Shown one piece after another: positions 36,460-45,432 of a DNA stretch of 64,000 nt. Numbering within the stretch: the first letter of the stretch is position 1; each line of letters begins with the position of its first letter. The stretch comes from Shinella sp. GTDB taxonomy: Bacteria > Pseudomonadota > Alphaproteobacteria > Rhizobiales > Rhizobiaceae. The translations under genes were made by a program, and so were the position numbers. The notes below the pieces were generated by a model that had not been told where the DNA came from, searched no databases, and saw nothing but the letters and a program-made list of their open reading frames with translations. Location of the stretch: NCBI GenBank assembly GCA_003248775.1, contig QFQX01000010.1, positions 1 to 64,000 of the forward strand. The letters run 5' to 3'.

Positions 36460-37544
36460 TGCTGACCATCGATATCGAGCACAATCAGGGAAGCTTCGAT
36501 CTTGTCGCCGATTTCTCGGTCGGGCAGGGGCTGACCGTCTTCTTCGGCCCGTCCGGTTCCGGCAAGACCACGCTCATCAATCTCGTTGCCGGTCTGGTGC
36601 GCCCGACCAAGGGCCGCATCGTTTTCAACGATCAGGTCTGGAGCGACGGTGCGACCGATCATTTCGTGCCGCCGCATCGCCGGCGTATCGGTTATGTCTT
36701 TCAGGAAGGCCGGCTCTTCCCGCACCTTACCGTGCGCCAGAACCTGCTTTACGGAACCCGCTTCGTACCCGCTGCGGAGCGCACCGAAAGCCTGGACCGC
36801 GTGGCGGACCTGCTCGGCATTTCCCGCCTGCTTACGCGCCGTCCTTCCGGCCTGTCGGGCGGCGAGAAGCAGCGCGTGGCTCTGGGCCGGGCGCTGATGT
36901 CCAATCCGCACCTTCTCCTCATGGATGAGCCGCTGTCGGCGCTGGATTTGGAACTCAAGGCCGCGATCCTGCCCGACATCGAGCGCATCCGCGACGAGGT
37001 CGGCATTCCGATTCTCTATGTCAGCCACTCGCTGGAAGAGGTTGCGCGACTTGCGACACGGGTGATCGCGCTTTCCCGCGGTCGCGCCACGGCAATCGGC
37101 GCGCCGGACGAGGTGCTCGACATTCTGGCCCCCGGCGCCGGCGTCCAGCCGGGCAATTTCCTGCATGCCACGGTTACCGACCAGAGCGCGGAGGATGGCA
37201 TTACCCTTGCCGAAAGTGCGGCCGGGCCGCTTTTCCTGCGGAAGACCGATGTGCCGGTCGGAACCCGTATCCGCGTCTTCGTGCCGGTCAGCGAGATCGT
37301 CGTTGCGACCAGCCTGCCGGAAGGCATTTCCACGCTCAACCGGCTCTCCGGCGTCGTCACCGGCCTGCGCGAGGAAGGAAGCTCCGTCATGGTCTCGGTC
37401 GATTGCGGCGGCGAGCAGATGATCTGCGAGGTTACACGCCGCTCCGCCATGACCCTCGGCCTCGCCACGGGTTCCCCCGTGCATCTGCTGTTCAAGACCG
37501 TATCGCTCGCTTCCGAAGCCATTTTCCGGCAGGCCGTGCGGTAA
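36459..37544 (+). CDS. modC: molybdate ABC transporter ATPase
   Basis: The 361-aa protein has Walker A GPSGSGKTT (30-38), signature LSGGEKQR (132-139) and Walker B LLLMDEP (152-158), then a C-terminal TOBE/Mop molybdate-binding domain (about 295-357; SGVVTGLREEGSSVMVSVDCGGEQMICEVTRRSA). It powers molybdate import with ModA and ModB. It overlaps modB by one base. Confidence 0.95.
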   Translation: MLTIDIEHNQGSFDLVADFSVGQGLTVFFGPSGSGKTTLINLVAGLVRPTKGRIVFNDQVWSDGATDHFVPPHRRRIGYVFQEGRLFPHLTVRQNLLYGTRFVPAAERTESLDRVADLLGISRLLTRRPSGLSGGEKQRVALGRALMSNPHLLLMDEPLSALDLELKAAILPDIERIRDEVGIPILYVSHSLEEVARLATRVIALSRGRATAIGAPDEVLDILAPGAGVQPGNFLHATVTDQSAEDGITLAESAAGPLFLRKTDVPVGTRIRVFVPVSEIVVATSLPEGISTLNRLSGVVTGLREEGSSVMVSVDCGGEQMICEVTRRSAMTLGLATGSPVHLLFKTVSLASEAIFRQAVR

Positions 37545-37644
37545 AATAGGGCAGGCGGTGGTGAGAGACGGGCCTCGATAAGGGGCGTTCTGCGGGAGTT
37601 GCTATGGGGGGACCGCAGAGCGCCACTCTCTGATTCACAATGAA

Positions 37645-38040
37645 CTAATCTTCGTGCGCATCCTTCGCGCCACTGCCTGCTGGCTGAAAGTCGGGCGCGC
37701 TCATTTCCTCAAGCCAGGAGAGATCACCGGCCAGCAACTTGCGGCTCTCCGCCTCCATCTTCCGGCAGCGGCTGAGCAATGTTTCTCCGAACGGCGTCAG
37801 GCCCGCGCCGCCGCCGCTTTTGCCGCCGTGGCGGGTGAAGATCGATGGTTCCTTGAACATGCGGTTGATTTCGTCGGCGAGCAGCCATGCCCGGCGGTAG
37901 GACATGCCCATGGTCGCGCCCGCCGCCCGGATCGAGCCGTGCTCGGCGATGCCGGCGAGCAGCGACACCTTGCCGGGGCCGAGGCGCACCCCGTTCGGCA
38001 GGTCGAGCCTTAAAGTCAGTCTGGTCCTGCCTGCGCTCAT
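37645..38040 (-). CDS. modE: ModE-like one-domain transcriptional regulator
   Basis: The 131-aa protein is the N-terminal winged helix-turn-helix of ModE (LLAGIAEHGSIRAAGATMGMSYRRAWLLADEINRMF, 28-62, then the Gly-rich wing HGGKSGGGAGLTPFG). It lacks the C-terminal molbindin domains of E. coli ModE, so it has no visible molybdate-binding site. It lies convergent to modC and its start overlaps the stop of the FAD oxidase (ATGA), so it is transcribed with that gene. The likely target is the box before modA. Confidence 0.85.
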   Translation of the reverse strand: MSAGRTRLTLRLDLPNGVRLGPGKVSLLAGIAEHGSIRAAGATMGMSYRRAWLLADEINRMFKEPSIFTRHGGKSGGGAGLTPFGETLLSRCRKMEAESRKLLAGDLSWLEEMSAPDFQPAGSGAKDAHED

Positions 38041-39467
38041 TGCGTCGAAACCATCTTGCCCGGGTTCATGATGCCGGCCGGATCGAAAGCCAGCTTGATA
38101 CGCTTCATCAGTTCCGTTTCGATCGCCGGACGGCTTGCCGCCAGTTCGTCACGCTTCAACTGGCCGACGCCGTGCTCGGCCGAGATTGAGCCGCCATGCG
38201 CATGGACCACGGCATGCACGATGGCGTTCATCTCCCGCCAGCGGGCAATGAACTCGGCCTTGTCCGCACCAACCGGCTGGCTGATGTTGTAGTGAATGTT
38301 TCCGTCGCCGAGATGGCCGAACGAGACGATGCGGGCGTCGGGCATGCGGGCCATCACGGCGGCATCCGCATCCGCGAGGAAACGCGGCACACTGGAAACG
38401 GGCACGGAGACGTCATGCTTGATGGACCCACCTTCCGGCTTCTGCGCATCGGACATGCTTTCCCTCAAGCGCCAGAAGGCCTCCTGCTGGGCGAGCGAGG
38501 AGGCGACGACAGCGTCTTTTACCAGCCCGGTGTCGTGGGTTTCTTCCAGCAGGCCGGCAATCATCCTTTCCGCCGTTTCGGCGGAATCCGAGGTCGAGAT
38601 ATCGATCAGCGCGTACCACGGATGCGGGGAGGGCAAGGGATCGCGGACGCCGGCGATGTGCTTCGTGGTGAAGTCGATGCCAATGCGCGGCATGATCTCG
38701 AAACCGGTGAGAGCGCTGCCGCAGAGCGTCGAGGCACGCTCGAAGAGCGCGAGCGCATCGTTTGGCGAGGCAAGGCCGACAAAGGCGACCTGATGGCCGC
38801 GCGGGCGGGGGAAAAGCTTCAGGACCGCGCCCGTGATGATGCCAAGCGTGCCTTCCGCGCCAATGAACAGGTCGCGCAGGTCGTAGCCGCTATTGTCCTT
38901 TTTCAGCCGTCTCAGCCCGTCCCAGATTTCGCCGGTCGGCAGAACCACTTCCAGTCCGAGGCAAAGCTGCCGGACATTGCCATAGGCCAGCACGGCGGTT
39001 CCGCCGGCATTGGTGGAAAGATTGCCGCCGATACGGCAGGAGCCTTCCGAGCCGAGCGAGAGCGGAAACAGCCGGTCGTGCTCGGCCGCCGCCTTCTGGA
39101 TATCGGCGAGGATGGCCCCGCCATCGGCCACGATCACATCGCCGGAAATGTCGATCTCACGGATACGGTTCATGCGCTCGAGCGAGAGCACGACGTCCGA
39201 CAGGCCGTCGCGTGGCACCTGACCGCCCACATGGCCCGTGCGTCCACCGGCCGGCACGATGGGCGTGCCTGTCCGGCTGGCGAGCGCCATGATGGCGGAA
39301 ACCTCTTGCGTCGATCCGGGCTTCAGCACCAACGGGGAAGAACCGTGATAGAGCCCGCGGCTCTCGACGAGATAGGGCGCGATATCGGTGGGAGCGGTCA
39401 GCGCATTTGCCTCGCCCACGATCGCCACGAAGGCCTTCAAGGTTTCGGACAGGGTGCCGCTGCTCAC
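38037..39467 (-). CDS. FAD-linked 2-hydroxyacid oxidase/dehydrogenase (GlcD type)
   Basis: The 476-aa flavoprotein has a PCMH-type FAD-binding domain (PIVPAGGRTGHVGGQVPRDG about 70-89; SCRIGGNLSTNAGGTAVLAYGNVR about 141-164) and a C-terminal domain with FGHLGDGNIHYNI and EHGVGQLKRDEL, matching GlcD/D-2-hydroxyglutarate dehydrogenase-like oxidases. The substrate cannot be assigned. It overlaps modE by 4 bp and follows a Sua5 gene with a 9-bp gap, so all three may be an operon. Confidence 0.88.
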   Translation of the reverse strand: MSSGTLSETLKAFVAIVGEANALTAPTDIAPYLVESRGLYHGSSPLVLKPGSTQEVSAIMALASRTGTPIVPAGGRTGHVGGQVPRDGLSDVVLSLERMNRIREIDISGDVIVADGGAILADIQKAAAEHDRLFPLSLGSEGSCRIGGNLSTNAGGTAVLAYGNVRQLCLGLEVVLPTGEIWDGLRRLKKDNSGYDLRDLFIGAEGTLGIITGAVLKLFPRPRGHQVAFVGLASPNDALALFERASTLCGSALTGFEIMPRIGIDFTTKHIAGVRDPLPSPHPWYALIDISTSDSAETAERMIAGLLEETHDTGLVKDAVVASSLAQQEAFWRLRESMSDAQKPEGGSIKHDVSVPVSSVPRFLADADAAVMARMPDARIVSFGHLGDGNIHYNISQPVGADKAEFIARWREMNAIVHAVVHAHGGSISAEHGVGQLKRDELAASRPAIETELMKRIKLAFDPAGIMNPGKMVSTQ

Positions 39468-39476
39468 ATTATTCTC

Positions 39477-40457
39477 CTATGCGTTACGCGGGGCCGCCGC
39501 GCGCTTCAGCCGGTCGTTGATCGCTTCGCCAAGCCCCTGCATGGGGATGGGCATGACCGCGATGCCGGAAGGGTGGGCCTGGTCGGCCTGCTTGAGATAG
39601 CCAAAGAGGTTCGCCGCTGCCTCTGTAAGATCGCCGTGCCGGCTGAGGTTCAGCACGATGGAGGCGTCCTTTTCGCCCACGACCTCGGCGTCGCCGAAGC
39701 GGATCAGCGCCTCACCGGGGGCAATGGACTGCGCGTCGAGCCGCACATGGGCGTTCGGGGCATAATGCGAGGCGAGCATGCCGGGTGCTTCGATTGTCGC
39801 AGTGCCGGCGGGCTTCAGCCGTTCGACCGCCAATCCGGTCGCCTCTTCGATCTCCTCGGCGGCAATTCCGCCCGGACGCAGCAGCCGTATCCGACCGTCC
39901 TCCACCTTGACGATGGTGGATTCGACGCCGACGGGGCAGGGGCCGCCATCCACGATGAGTTCGATGCGGCTGCCGAGATCGGCCTCCACATGCTCCGCCG
40001 TGGTCGGGCTGATCTTGCCGGAGGAGTTGGCGCTGGGAGCGGCTAGCGGCTTGCCGAAGGCGCGGATCAGGTCGCCGGCAAAACCCCTGGGCACCCGGAT
40101 GCCCACGGTGTCGAGCCCGGCGGTCGCAAGCGGATGGATGGAGCTTGCAGCCTTGAGTGGAACGACGAGTGTCAGCGGCCCCGGCCAGAAGCGCGCCGCA
40201 AGAGCGCGCGAAATGGGATCGAAGTCGGCATAGCGTTCCGCCATGGCGAGATCCGCCATGTGGCAGATCAGCGGATTGAAGCGCGGCCGGCCCTTGGTTT
40301 CATAGATGCTGGTGATCGCCGCCGGGTCGGTCGCGTCGGCTGCCAGCCCGTAAACGGTCTCGGTCGGCAGCGCTATGGGCCGCGCCCTGGACAGGATCCC
40401 GATGGCCGCATCGATTGCGCCTTGCCTGTCGCTGTCGATGGGTACCACCCGAGCCAT
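39477..40457 (-). CDS. tsaC: L-threonylcarbamoyladenylate synthase (Sua5/TsaC)
   Basis: The 326-aa protein makes threonylcarbamoyl-AMP for the universal t6A37 tRNA modification. The YrdC domain (1-210) carries IALPTETVYGLAADATDP (33-50) and KGRPRFNPLICH; the C-terminal extension (210-326) is the Sua5 domain (PGMLASHYAPNAHVRL), so it is the long Sua5 form rather than short TsaC. It starts the run tsaC, FAD oxidase, modE. Confidence 0.94.
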   Translation of the reverse strand: MARVVPIDSDRQGAIDAAIGILSRARPIALPTETVYGLAADATDPAAITSIYETKGRPRFNPLICHMADLAMAERYADFDPISRALAARFWPGPLTLVVPLKAASSIHPLATAGLDTVGIRVPRGFAGDLIRAFGKPLAAPSANSSGKISPTTAEHVEADLGSRIELIVDGGPCPVGVESTIVKVEDGRIRLLRPGGIAAEEIEEATGLAVERLKPAGTATIEAPGMLASHYAPNAHVRLDAQSIAPGEALIRFGDAEVVGEKDASIVLNLSRHGDLTEAAANLFGYLKQADQAHPSGIAVMPIPMQGLGEAINDRLKRAAAPRNA

Positions 40458-40693
40458 GTATCAACGCCTTCCTGTCCAGTGTTCCGCCGTCAATAGCGCG
40501 TCTTGGCTGGCGGGGGCAAATGTTGATTTCGCGGGGCGGACCAAGGGTTTTCCACAGTTCTCGGCAGGTGTCGGGACCTCGCCGAAGCGTATCCGTAAAA
40601 CTTTATCTACCGATGTAACCGAAAGAAAGAAATGTTGCGCCTATAGTCCGCCCCGTTCGAGCCTTTCGCCTTCACCCGCCGGAAAAAAGAACC

Positions 40694-41767
40694 ATGCAGC
40701 AAGTCAAGAATCCCGCCTCAAGCATCGCTCTTCGCGTTGCAACCGCCATGCATCAGATGGGAATTGACGGCCTGCCAAGAAATTACGAACTGGTCTACGA
40801 GGCCTATGCCGGTGGCAATCCGGAACTGGTCCGCGATTTCATCGCGCTCGGCAAGGCAAAGACGCAGGAAGCGCTCGATGCGCTCGGCCGCAAATATCTT
40901 CCTCACCATCATGAAGACGGCCTTCTGGCCCGCCAGAACGGACAGGTTCGCGCCGAGATGAGCAACTTCATCTCCCTGCTGAACGAGGAAAAGGTTTCGC
41001 TGAGCGATTACGGGCGTCTGATCGGTGATGCTTCCAAGGTCATCCAGACGGTCGCGGAGGATGATCACCCGGAACTCGGCCAGTCGATCAGGGCGCTCAA
41101 GGTCGCCACCGAAAAGCGCGCCAGCCAGAACAGCAATGTCGTCAGGGCCGTGGTCGACAAGACGGTCGCCCTTGCCGATATGCAGCGTGAAGCCGATGAT
41201 GCCGAGGCAACCAAATTCGTCGATCCGCTGACCGGTCTTTCCAGCCGCCGCGCCTTCAACAAGGCCGTCGCCAAGGTCTATACCAATCCGGAAATGCCGG
41301 TCCTGTGCGGCGTCGCCATCGGCGAGATCGATGACTTCGCCCGCGTTTCCGAGCAGATGGGGCCAGCCGTCGCCGACCGCTTCCTCAAGCAGGTCGCCAA
41401 GGTCATGCAGGCGGTGGCCGGCGGTGGCGATCTCGCCTGTCGCTTCGATGGCGGTCGTTTCGGCATGCTGCTTTATACCTCCGAGCAGGAGGAGGTGAGC
41501 CGTATTGTCGATCTGGTGCGCTCCAAGCTGAGGGCGACGGCGGTCGTCAATTCCGGCAATGGCCGCGCGCTCGGCCAGGTGTTGATGTCCTTCGGCATCT
41601 GCCTGTCCGAACAGGCTCCGAACGCCTTCGACTTCACCAATTTCGCTGAAAAGGCGCTCGCTTCCTCGCGTGCCGCCGGCGGCAACACGGTCACCATCTA
41701 CGGCGCGAGCGACTACGTGCCGAAGGACTGGCTGATCTACAAGAAGGCCCCGGTCGGCGGCTTTTAA
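40694..41767 (+). CDS. degenerate GGDEF-domain protein
   Basis: The 357-aa protein has an N-terminal helical region (1-170) and a GGDEF domain from about residue 177: DPLTGLSSRRAF (177-188), EIDDF metal site (211-215). At the signature position it has RFDGGRF (250-256) in place of RYGGDEF, so the catalytic Asp/Glu pair is lost (G and R instead). I expect no diguanylate cyclase activity; a GTP- or partner-binding role is inferred. It stands alone, convergent with a gene at 41873. Confidence 0.82.
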   Translation: MQQVKNPASSIALRVATAMHQMGIDGLPRNYELVYEAYAGGNPELVRDFIALGKAKTQEALDALGRKYLPHHHEDGLLARQNGQVRAEMSNFISLLNEEKVSLSDYGRLIGDASKVIQTVAEDDHPELGQSIRALKVATEKRASQNSNVVRAVVDKTVALADMQREADDAEATKFVDPLTGLSSRRAFNKAVAKVYTNPEMPVLCGVAIGEIDDFARVSEQMGPAVADRFLKQVAKVMQAVAGGGDLACRFDGGRFGMLLYTSEQEEVSRIVDLVRSKLRATAVVNSGNGRALGQVLMSFGICLSEQAPNAFDFTNFAEKALASSRAAGGNTVTIYGASDYVPKDWLIYKKAPVGGF

Positions 41768-41872
41768 GGGCGGCGGACTTCCGTCGTCATATCCATCATC
41801 CTTGCCGGCAGGCGGATGAGGGGCATCTGGCCAGACACGGCGGGCCGGCTTGGCGATCCGGTTGCCGGAGCC

Positions 41873-42481
41873 TCAGAGCTTGGCGATGATCTTGCGCAGC
41901 TGCGCGTCGCGAGCACCGAGCATCAGCACGTTCTTCAGCGCTTCCTTCGGGTCGTGGGTGCGAAACAGCAGGCCGTTTTCGCGGATCGAACGGTCGATCG
42001 CCATGGATTTGCTCGACTGGTCCGGCTGGATTGCGACGGCGAAATACATGCGCGAATAGTTCGTGCGGATCTGTTCGAAGAACTGGTCGCCTCCACTCAC
42101 CTCGGCGAAGAAATTGGCGATGTAGAACGCCCATTTCACATCGGCGTATTTCGCGAAGTTCGTCCGCGCCGCCGTGACGTGACAGTAGCCGAGATGCGGC
42201 CTGTTATCGAGTGTCTTGTGAAAGATCATCTTCGGGAACTGGATCGAACGATGAAAGCCGTTGATCCTGTCGTGCGTGGTTTCGCCGGCGGTTTCGAGCC
42301 GGCGTCCGGTGCGTTCTGCGACCTCCTCATGGGTGAGGTAGCGCTTTTCCTCCGGCAGCCAATCTTCCCGGCGGCGCAGGATACGTCCCGTGCGCAGGAA
42401 TTCGGTGTGCACGGCGCGCGTCGTTGCGGTCGGCGGCGCGGAGGGCTTCTTCGGGGCGGCGTAGTATCTCAGCTTCTGCAT
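41873..42481 (-). CDS. conserved rhizobial protein of unknown function
   Basis: The 202-aa protein (MQKLRYYAAPKKPSAPP...) has a basic, Pro/Thr-rich N-terminus and a conserved C-terminal part (HLGYCHVTAARTNFAKYADVKWAFYIANFFAEVSGGDQFFEQI; YSRMYFAVAIQPDQSSKSMAIDRSIRENGLLFRTHDPKEALKNVL). It is soluble with no signal peptide. I recognise no domain. Codon use supports a real gene. Confidence 0.6.
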   Translation of the reverse strand: MQKLRYYAAPKKPSAPPTATTRAVHTEFLRTGRILRRREDWLPEEKRYLTHEEVAERTGRRLETAGETTHDRINGFHRSIQFPKMIFHKTLDNRPHLGYCHVTAARTNFAKYADVKWAFYIANFFAEVSGGDQFFEQIRTNYSRMYFAVAIQPDQSSKSMAIDRSIRENGLLFRTHDPKEALKNVLMLGARDAQLRKIIAKL

Positions 42482-43103
42482 GACGAGGCTCGATCGGGAG
42501 TTGCAACCGGGGGGAGTTTAGAACGGCAGTGATTAACGACAATTTGTCGCAAATCTTGCCGATTACGGTTTCGCGAGGCTTGCGGTGCGCGAGATGCGTC
42601 GGATGTCGCGGATTGGCCCTTGTCCGTTTGCGTCACCGGGTGACTGGTTTTTCGGCAGGCGCTTTTTTAACTCCATGAAAAAACGAGGTATTCTGCAAGA
42701 TTTCACGCAAGGCCATCATCTGTGTCCATGTCGCAAACATTTGATGCCGTGTCGTTTCGCAATGCAGCGGAACATAAGTAATTGTGATTAGATAATTTCA
42801 AGCTCAAGGTGCCGCCCTGCTAGGGAGGGTGGAAAATTGGGAAGCCGGTCAAAATCCGGCGCTGCCCCCGCAACGGTGGTGGAGAAAAGCGTAAGGGCAA
42901 AAAGCCACTGGGAAGTCTTCCTGGGAAGGCGCTCCACGCAGTCCGGTATCCGGACGTCTCCAGAGCCCGGAAACCAGCCTCGAGAGAGAAAGATTGAAGG
43001 TCGCGGCGGGCGGCCCGAGACAGGTTCGGTCGGCTTTTCCCAAGGGGCCGGTCCCGCACATGTGCTCGTCCCTCGCCATTGCCGTAACGAAACGAGGACG
43101 ACG
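42482..43103. other. leader and riboswitch region of gbcA
   Basis: There is no protein gene. The left part up to 42800 holds the promoter area of the leftward gene at 42481 and of gbcA (for example TTAGATAAT near 42788); the right part is the cobalamin riboswitch and its expression platform. Confidence 0.6.
42806..42980 (+). ncRNA. cobalamin (AdoCbl) riboswitch
   Basis: The core matches RF00174: GGGAAGCCGGTCAAAATCC followed by GCTGCCCCCGCAAC, then AAGCCACTGGG...CTGGGAAGGCG (P7-P11 region), and a B12-box end GAGCCCGGAAACCAGCC. The parts are in the correct order over about 175 bases. Deviations from consensus (GGTC for GGTG, ACGGT for ACTGT, CCCGGAAACC for CCAGGAGACC) are minor. It ends 123 bases before the gbcA ATG, so it should repress gbcAB when cobalamin is plentiful. 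Confidence 0.93.
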
Positions 43104-44348
43104 ATGGATTTGCAGGGCAAGGTATTGCGCCAATTGAAGAACCGCCGCGAAGGCTTCAGCCTCGAGCAGCCGTTCTATATCGACCAGGATTACTTCAAGC
43201 TGGACATGGAGACCATCTGGTATCGCGACTGGCTGTTCATCGGCCATGACTGCGAAATCCCGAAGGCTGGTAACTATTTCACCGTCCAGATCGGCGATTA
43301 TCCTGTTGTCGTGGTACGCGGCAAGGACGGCGTGATCCGCGCGTTCCACAACACCTGTCGCCATCGCGGCCACCGCGTCTGCACCAAGGAAAGCGGCGCT
43401 TCCGCCAAGCTCGTCTGTCCCTATCACCAGTGGACCTACGATCTCGACGGGTCGCTGGTCTTCGCTCGCCAGATGGGCGAGGATTTCGACAAGGCGCAGT
43501 TCGGCATGAAGCACGTCGCCTGCGAAAGCGTCGGCGGCTACATCTTCGTCTGCCTCGCCGAAGAGCCGTCCGATTTCGCTCCGGTCCGTGCGACCATCGA
43601 GCCTTACATGAAACCCCACCGCCTGTGGGAAGCCAAGGTCGCCCACAAGAACACCATCATCGAGAAGGGCAACTGGAAGCTCGTCTGGGAAAACAACCGC
43701 GAGTGCTACCACTGCGCCGGCAACCACCCGGAACTCTGCCGCACCTATCCGGAAGCCCCGACGGCAACCGGCGTTCAGGGCGCCAAGGACGATCCGTTCA
43801 TCTCCGAGCATTGGGCCCGCTGCGAGGGCGCCGGCCTTCCAAGCGAGTTCAGGATGGACCCGACCGGCCAGTTCCGCGTTGCCCGCATGCCGCTGATCCA
43901 GGATGCCGAGAGCTACACCATGGACGGCAAGCGCGCGGTCAAGCGGCCGCTGTCGGATGATGTTCCGATCTCCCACATCGGCACCATGCTGCTGTTCCAC
44001 TACCCGACCACTTGGAACCACCTGCTGGGCGACCACGCGATTTCCTTCCGCGTGCTGCCGATCTCGGCCGAGGAAACTGCCGTCACCACCACCTGGCTCG
44101 TGCACAAGGATGCCGTCGAAGGCGTGGACTACAACATCGAGGACCTGACCCACGTCTGGAACATGACCAACGATCAGGACCGCGCCATCGTGGAAGAAAA
44201 TGCCTTCGGCATCCGTTCGCCGGCCTACGAGCCGGGTCCGTATTCGGCCGATCACGAAGGCGGCGTTATGCAGTTCGTCGAATGGTACGCAAACTTCATG
44301 ATCAACCGTCTGCAGGGCGACAAGGCCCGCCTGTCCGCGGTTGCCTGA
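43104..44348 (+). CDS. gbcA: glycine-betaine demethylase-like Rieske oxygenase
   Basis: The 414-aa protein is a Rieske non-haem iron monooxygenase. The [2Fe-2S] ligands are C85, H87, C105 and H108 (CRHRGH...CPYHQW); the mononuclear iron site is NRECYHCAGNHPE (198-210, with H203 and H208). The whole sequence resembles GbcA, which converts glycine betaine to dimethylglycine and formaldehyde; stachydrine or another quaternary amine cannot be excluded. ATG at 43104 has GAGGA 6-10 bases upstream. It is preceded by a cobalamin riboswitch and followed by its reductase with only one base between the stop and the next start. Confidence 0.88.
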   Translation: MDLQGKVLRQLKNRREGFSLEQPFYIDQDYFKLDMETIWYRDWLFIGHDCEIPKAGNYFTVQIGDYPVVVVRGKDGVIRAFHNTCRHRGHRVCTKESGASAKLVCPYHQWTYDLDGSLVFARQMGEDFDKAQFGMKHVACESVGGYIFVCLAEEPSDFAPVRATIEPYMKPHRLWEAKVAHKNTIIEKGNWKLVWENNRECYHCAGNHPELCRTYPEAPTATGVQGAKDDPFISEHWARCEGAGLPSEFRMDPTGQFRVARMPLIQDAESYTMDGKRAVKRPLSDDVPISHIGTMLLFHYPTTWNHLLGDHAISFRVLPISAEETAVTTTWLVHKDAVEGVDYNIEDLTHVWNMTNDQDRAIVEENAFGIRSPAYEPGPYSADHEGGVMQFVEWYANFMINRLQGDKARLSAVA

Positions 44349-44349
44349 G

Positions 44350-45432
44350 ATGACGATTGCCGTGACCTATCGTCATGTCGATGAGATGCGTCCCTGGTCC
44401 GACAGGGAGCATCGCCTCGAATGTGTGGCCGTGACGCCCGAGGCGCCGGATGTGATGACCTTCACCTTCCGGCCCGACCGGCCCGGCCACTGGTTCCGCT
44501 ATCTGCCCGGTCAGTTCGTCACGCTGGAAATCCCGGCGGCGCCCGAACCGGTCATGCGGACCTACACGTTGTCGTCGAGCCCCTCGCGCCCCTATACGGT
44601 CGCCGTGACCGTGAAGGCGCAGAAGGATTCGATCGGCACCCGCTGGATGTTTGACAATCTGAAGCCGGGAATGAAGCTGAAGGCCATCGGTCCGCTCGGC
44701 GATTTTTCCTACGCCAGGCATCCCGGCCGGAAGTATCTCTTCATTTCGGCCGGTTCCGGCGTCACGCCGATGGTGTCGATGACCCGCGACATGGGCGACC
44801 GTGCGCCGGATAGCGATATCGTGTTCCTGAACTGCGCCCGCTCTCCGGATGACATCATCTTCCGCTGGGAACTGGAAGCCAAGGCGCGTGAGATGCCGCA
44901 CCTGACGCTCGGCTTCATCGTCGAGCAGATTGCCCGTGGTCAGCTCTGGTCCGGTCTCAAGGGGCGGATCGACAAGGCCAAGATCGCGCTTCTTGCTCCC
45001 GACTTTCTCGAGCGCACCGTGTTCTGCTGTGGCCCCGAACCGTTCATGGCGACGGTACGCGAAGCCCTGTCGGGTGCTGGCTTCGACATGAAGAACTACC
45101 ACGAGGAAGCCTTCCAGCCGGTCGCGCCCGAACTGCCGGTGGTGGTTGCCGATCATTCCGATGGTGCCCTTGCGACCAAGGTCGCCTTCACCACGTCCGG
45201 CAAGGAAGGTCTCTGCGAGCCGGGCCATACTGTCCTGCAAGCTGCCCGCGCTGCGGGCGTGCGCATCGGTGCCGCCTGTGAATCGGGTCTTTGCGGAACA
45301 TGCAAGGTGATGAAGCTCTCGGGCGAGGTCGAGATGAACCACAATGGCGGTATTCTCGATGACGAGATTGACGAGGGTTACATTCTCGCCTGCTGTTCGC
45401 GTCCCAAGGGCGACCTCGAGATCGAAGCCTGA
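44350..45432 (+). CDS. gbcB: ferredoxin reductase partner of the Rieske oxygenase
   Basis: The 360-aa hybrid reductase has an FAD-binding barrel (RTYTLSSSP; FRYLPGQFVTLEI), an NAD-binding domain (LFISAGSGVTPMVSM, CCGPEPFM) and a C-terminal plant-type [2Fe-2S] domain with CESGLCGTCKV plus a fourth Cys in ACCSRP. It passes electrons from NADH to GbcA. ATG at 44350 comes one base after the gbcA stop, so the two are co-translated; a TTG at 44341 is less likely. A good terminator follows. Confidence 0.92.
   Translation: MTIAVTYRHVDEMRPWSDREHRLECVAVTPEAPDVMTFTFRPDRPGHWFRYLPGQFVTLEIPAAPEPVMRTYTLSSSPSRPYTVAVTVKAQKDSIGTRWMFDNLKPGMKLKAIGPLGDFSYARHPGRKYLFISAGSGVTPMVSMTRDMGDRAPDSDIVFLNCARSPDDIIFRWELEAKAREMPHLTLGFIVEQIARGQLWSGLKGRIDKAKIALLAPDFLERTVFCCGPEPFMATVREALSGAGFDMKNYHEEAFQPVAPELPVVVADHSDGALATKVAFTTSGKEGLCEPGHTVLQAARAAGVRIGAACESGLCGTCKVMKLSGEVEMNHNGGILDDEIDEGYILACCSRPKGDLEIEA

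Noticed and set aside
38196..40046. A 616-codon rightward frame over the FAD oxidase and tsaC
   Set aside because: Both leftward genes are well supported, and the frame spans the boundary of two genes, as shadows do.
42585..42791. A 68-codon rightward frame upstream of the cobalamin riboswitch
   Set aside because: It lacks a ribosome site, has unlike codon use, and ends in the probable promoter region.
43104..45432. Assignment as an aromatic-ring-hydroxylating dioxygenase
   Set aside because: The sequence around the Rieske and iron sites (ENNRECYHCAGNHPE) and the FAD/NAD/2Fe-2S reductase right after it match the betaine demethylase type, and no small beta subunit is encoded.
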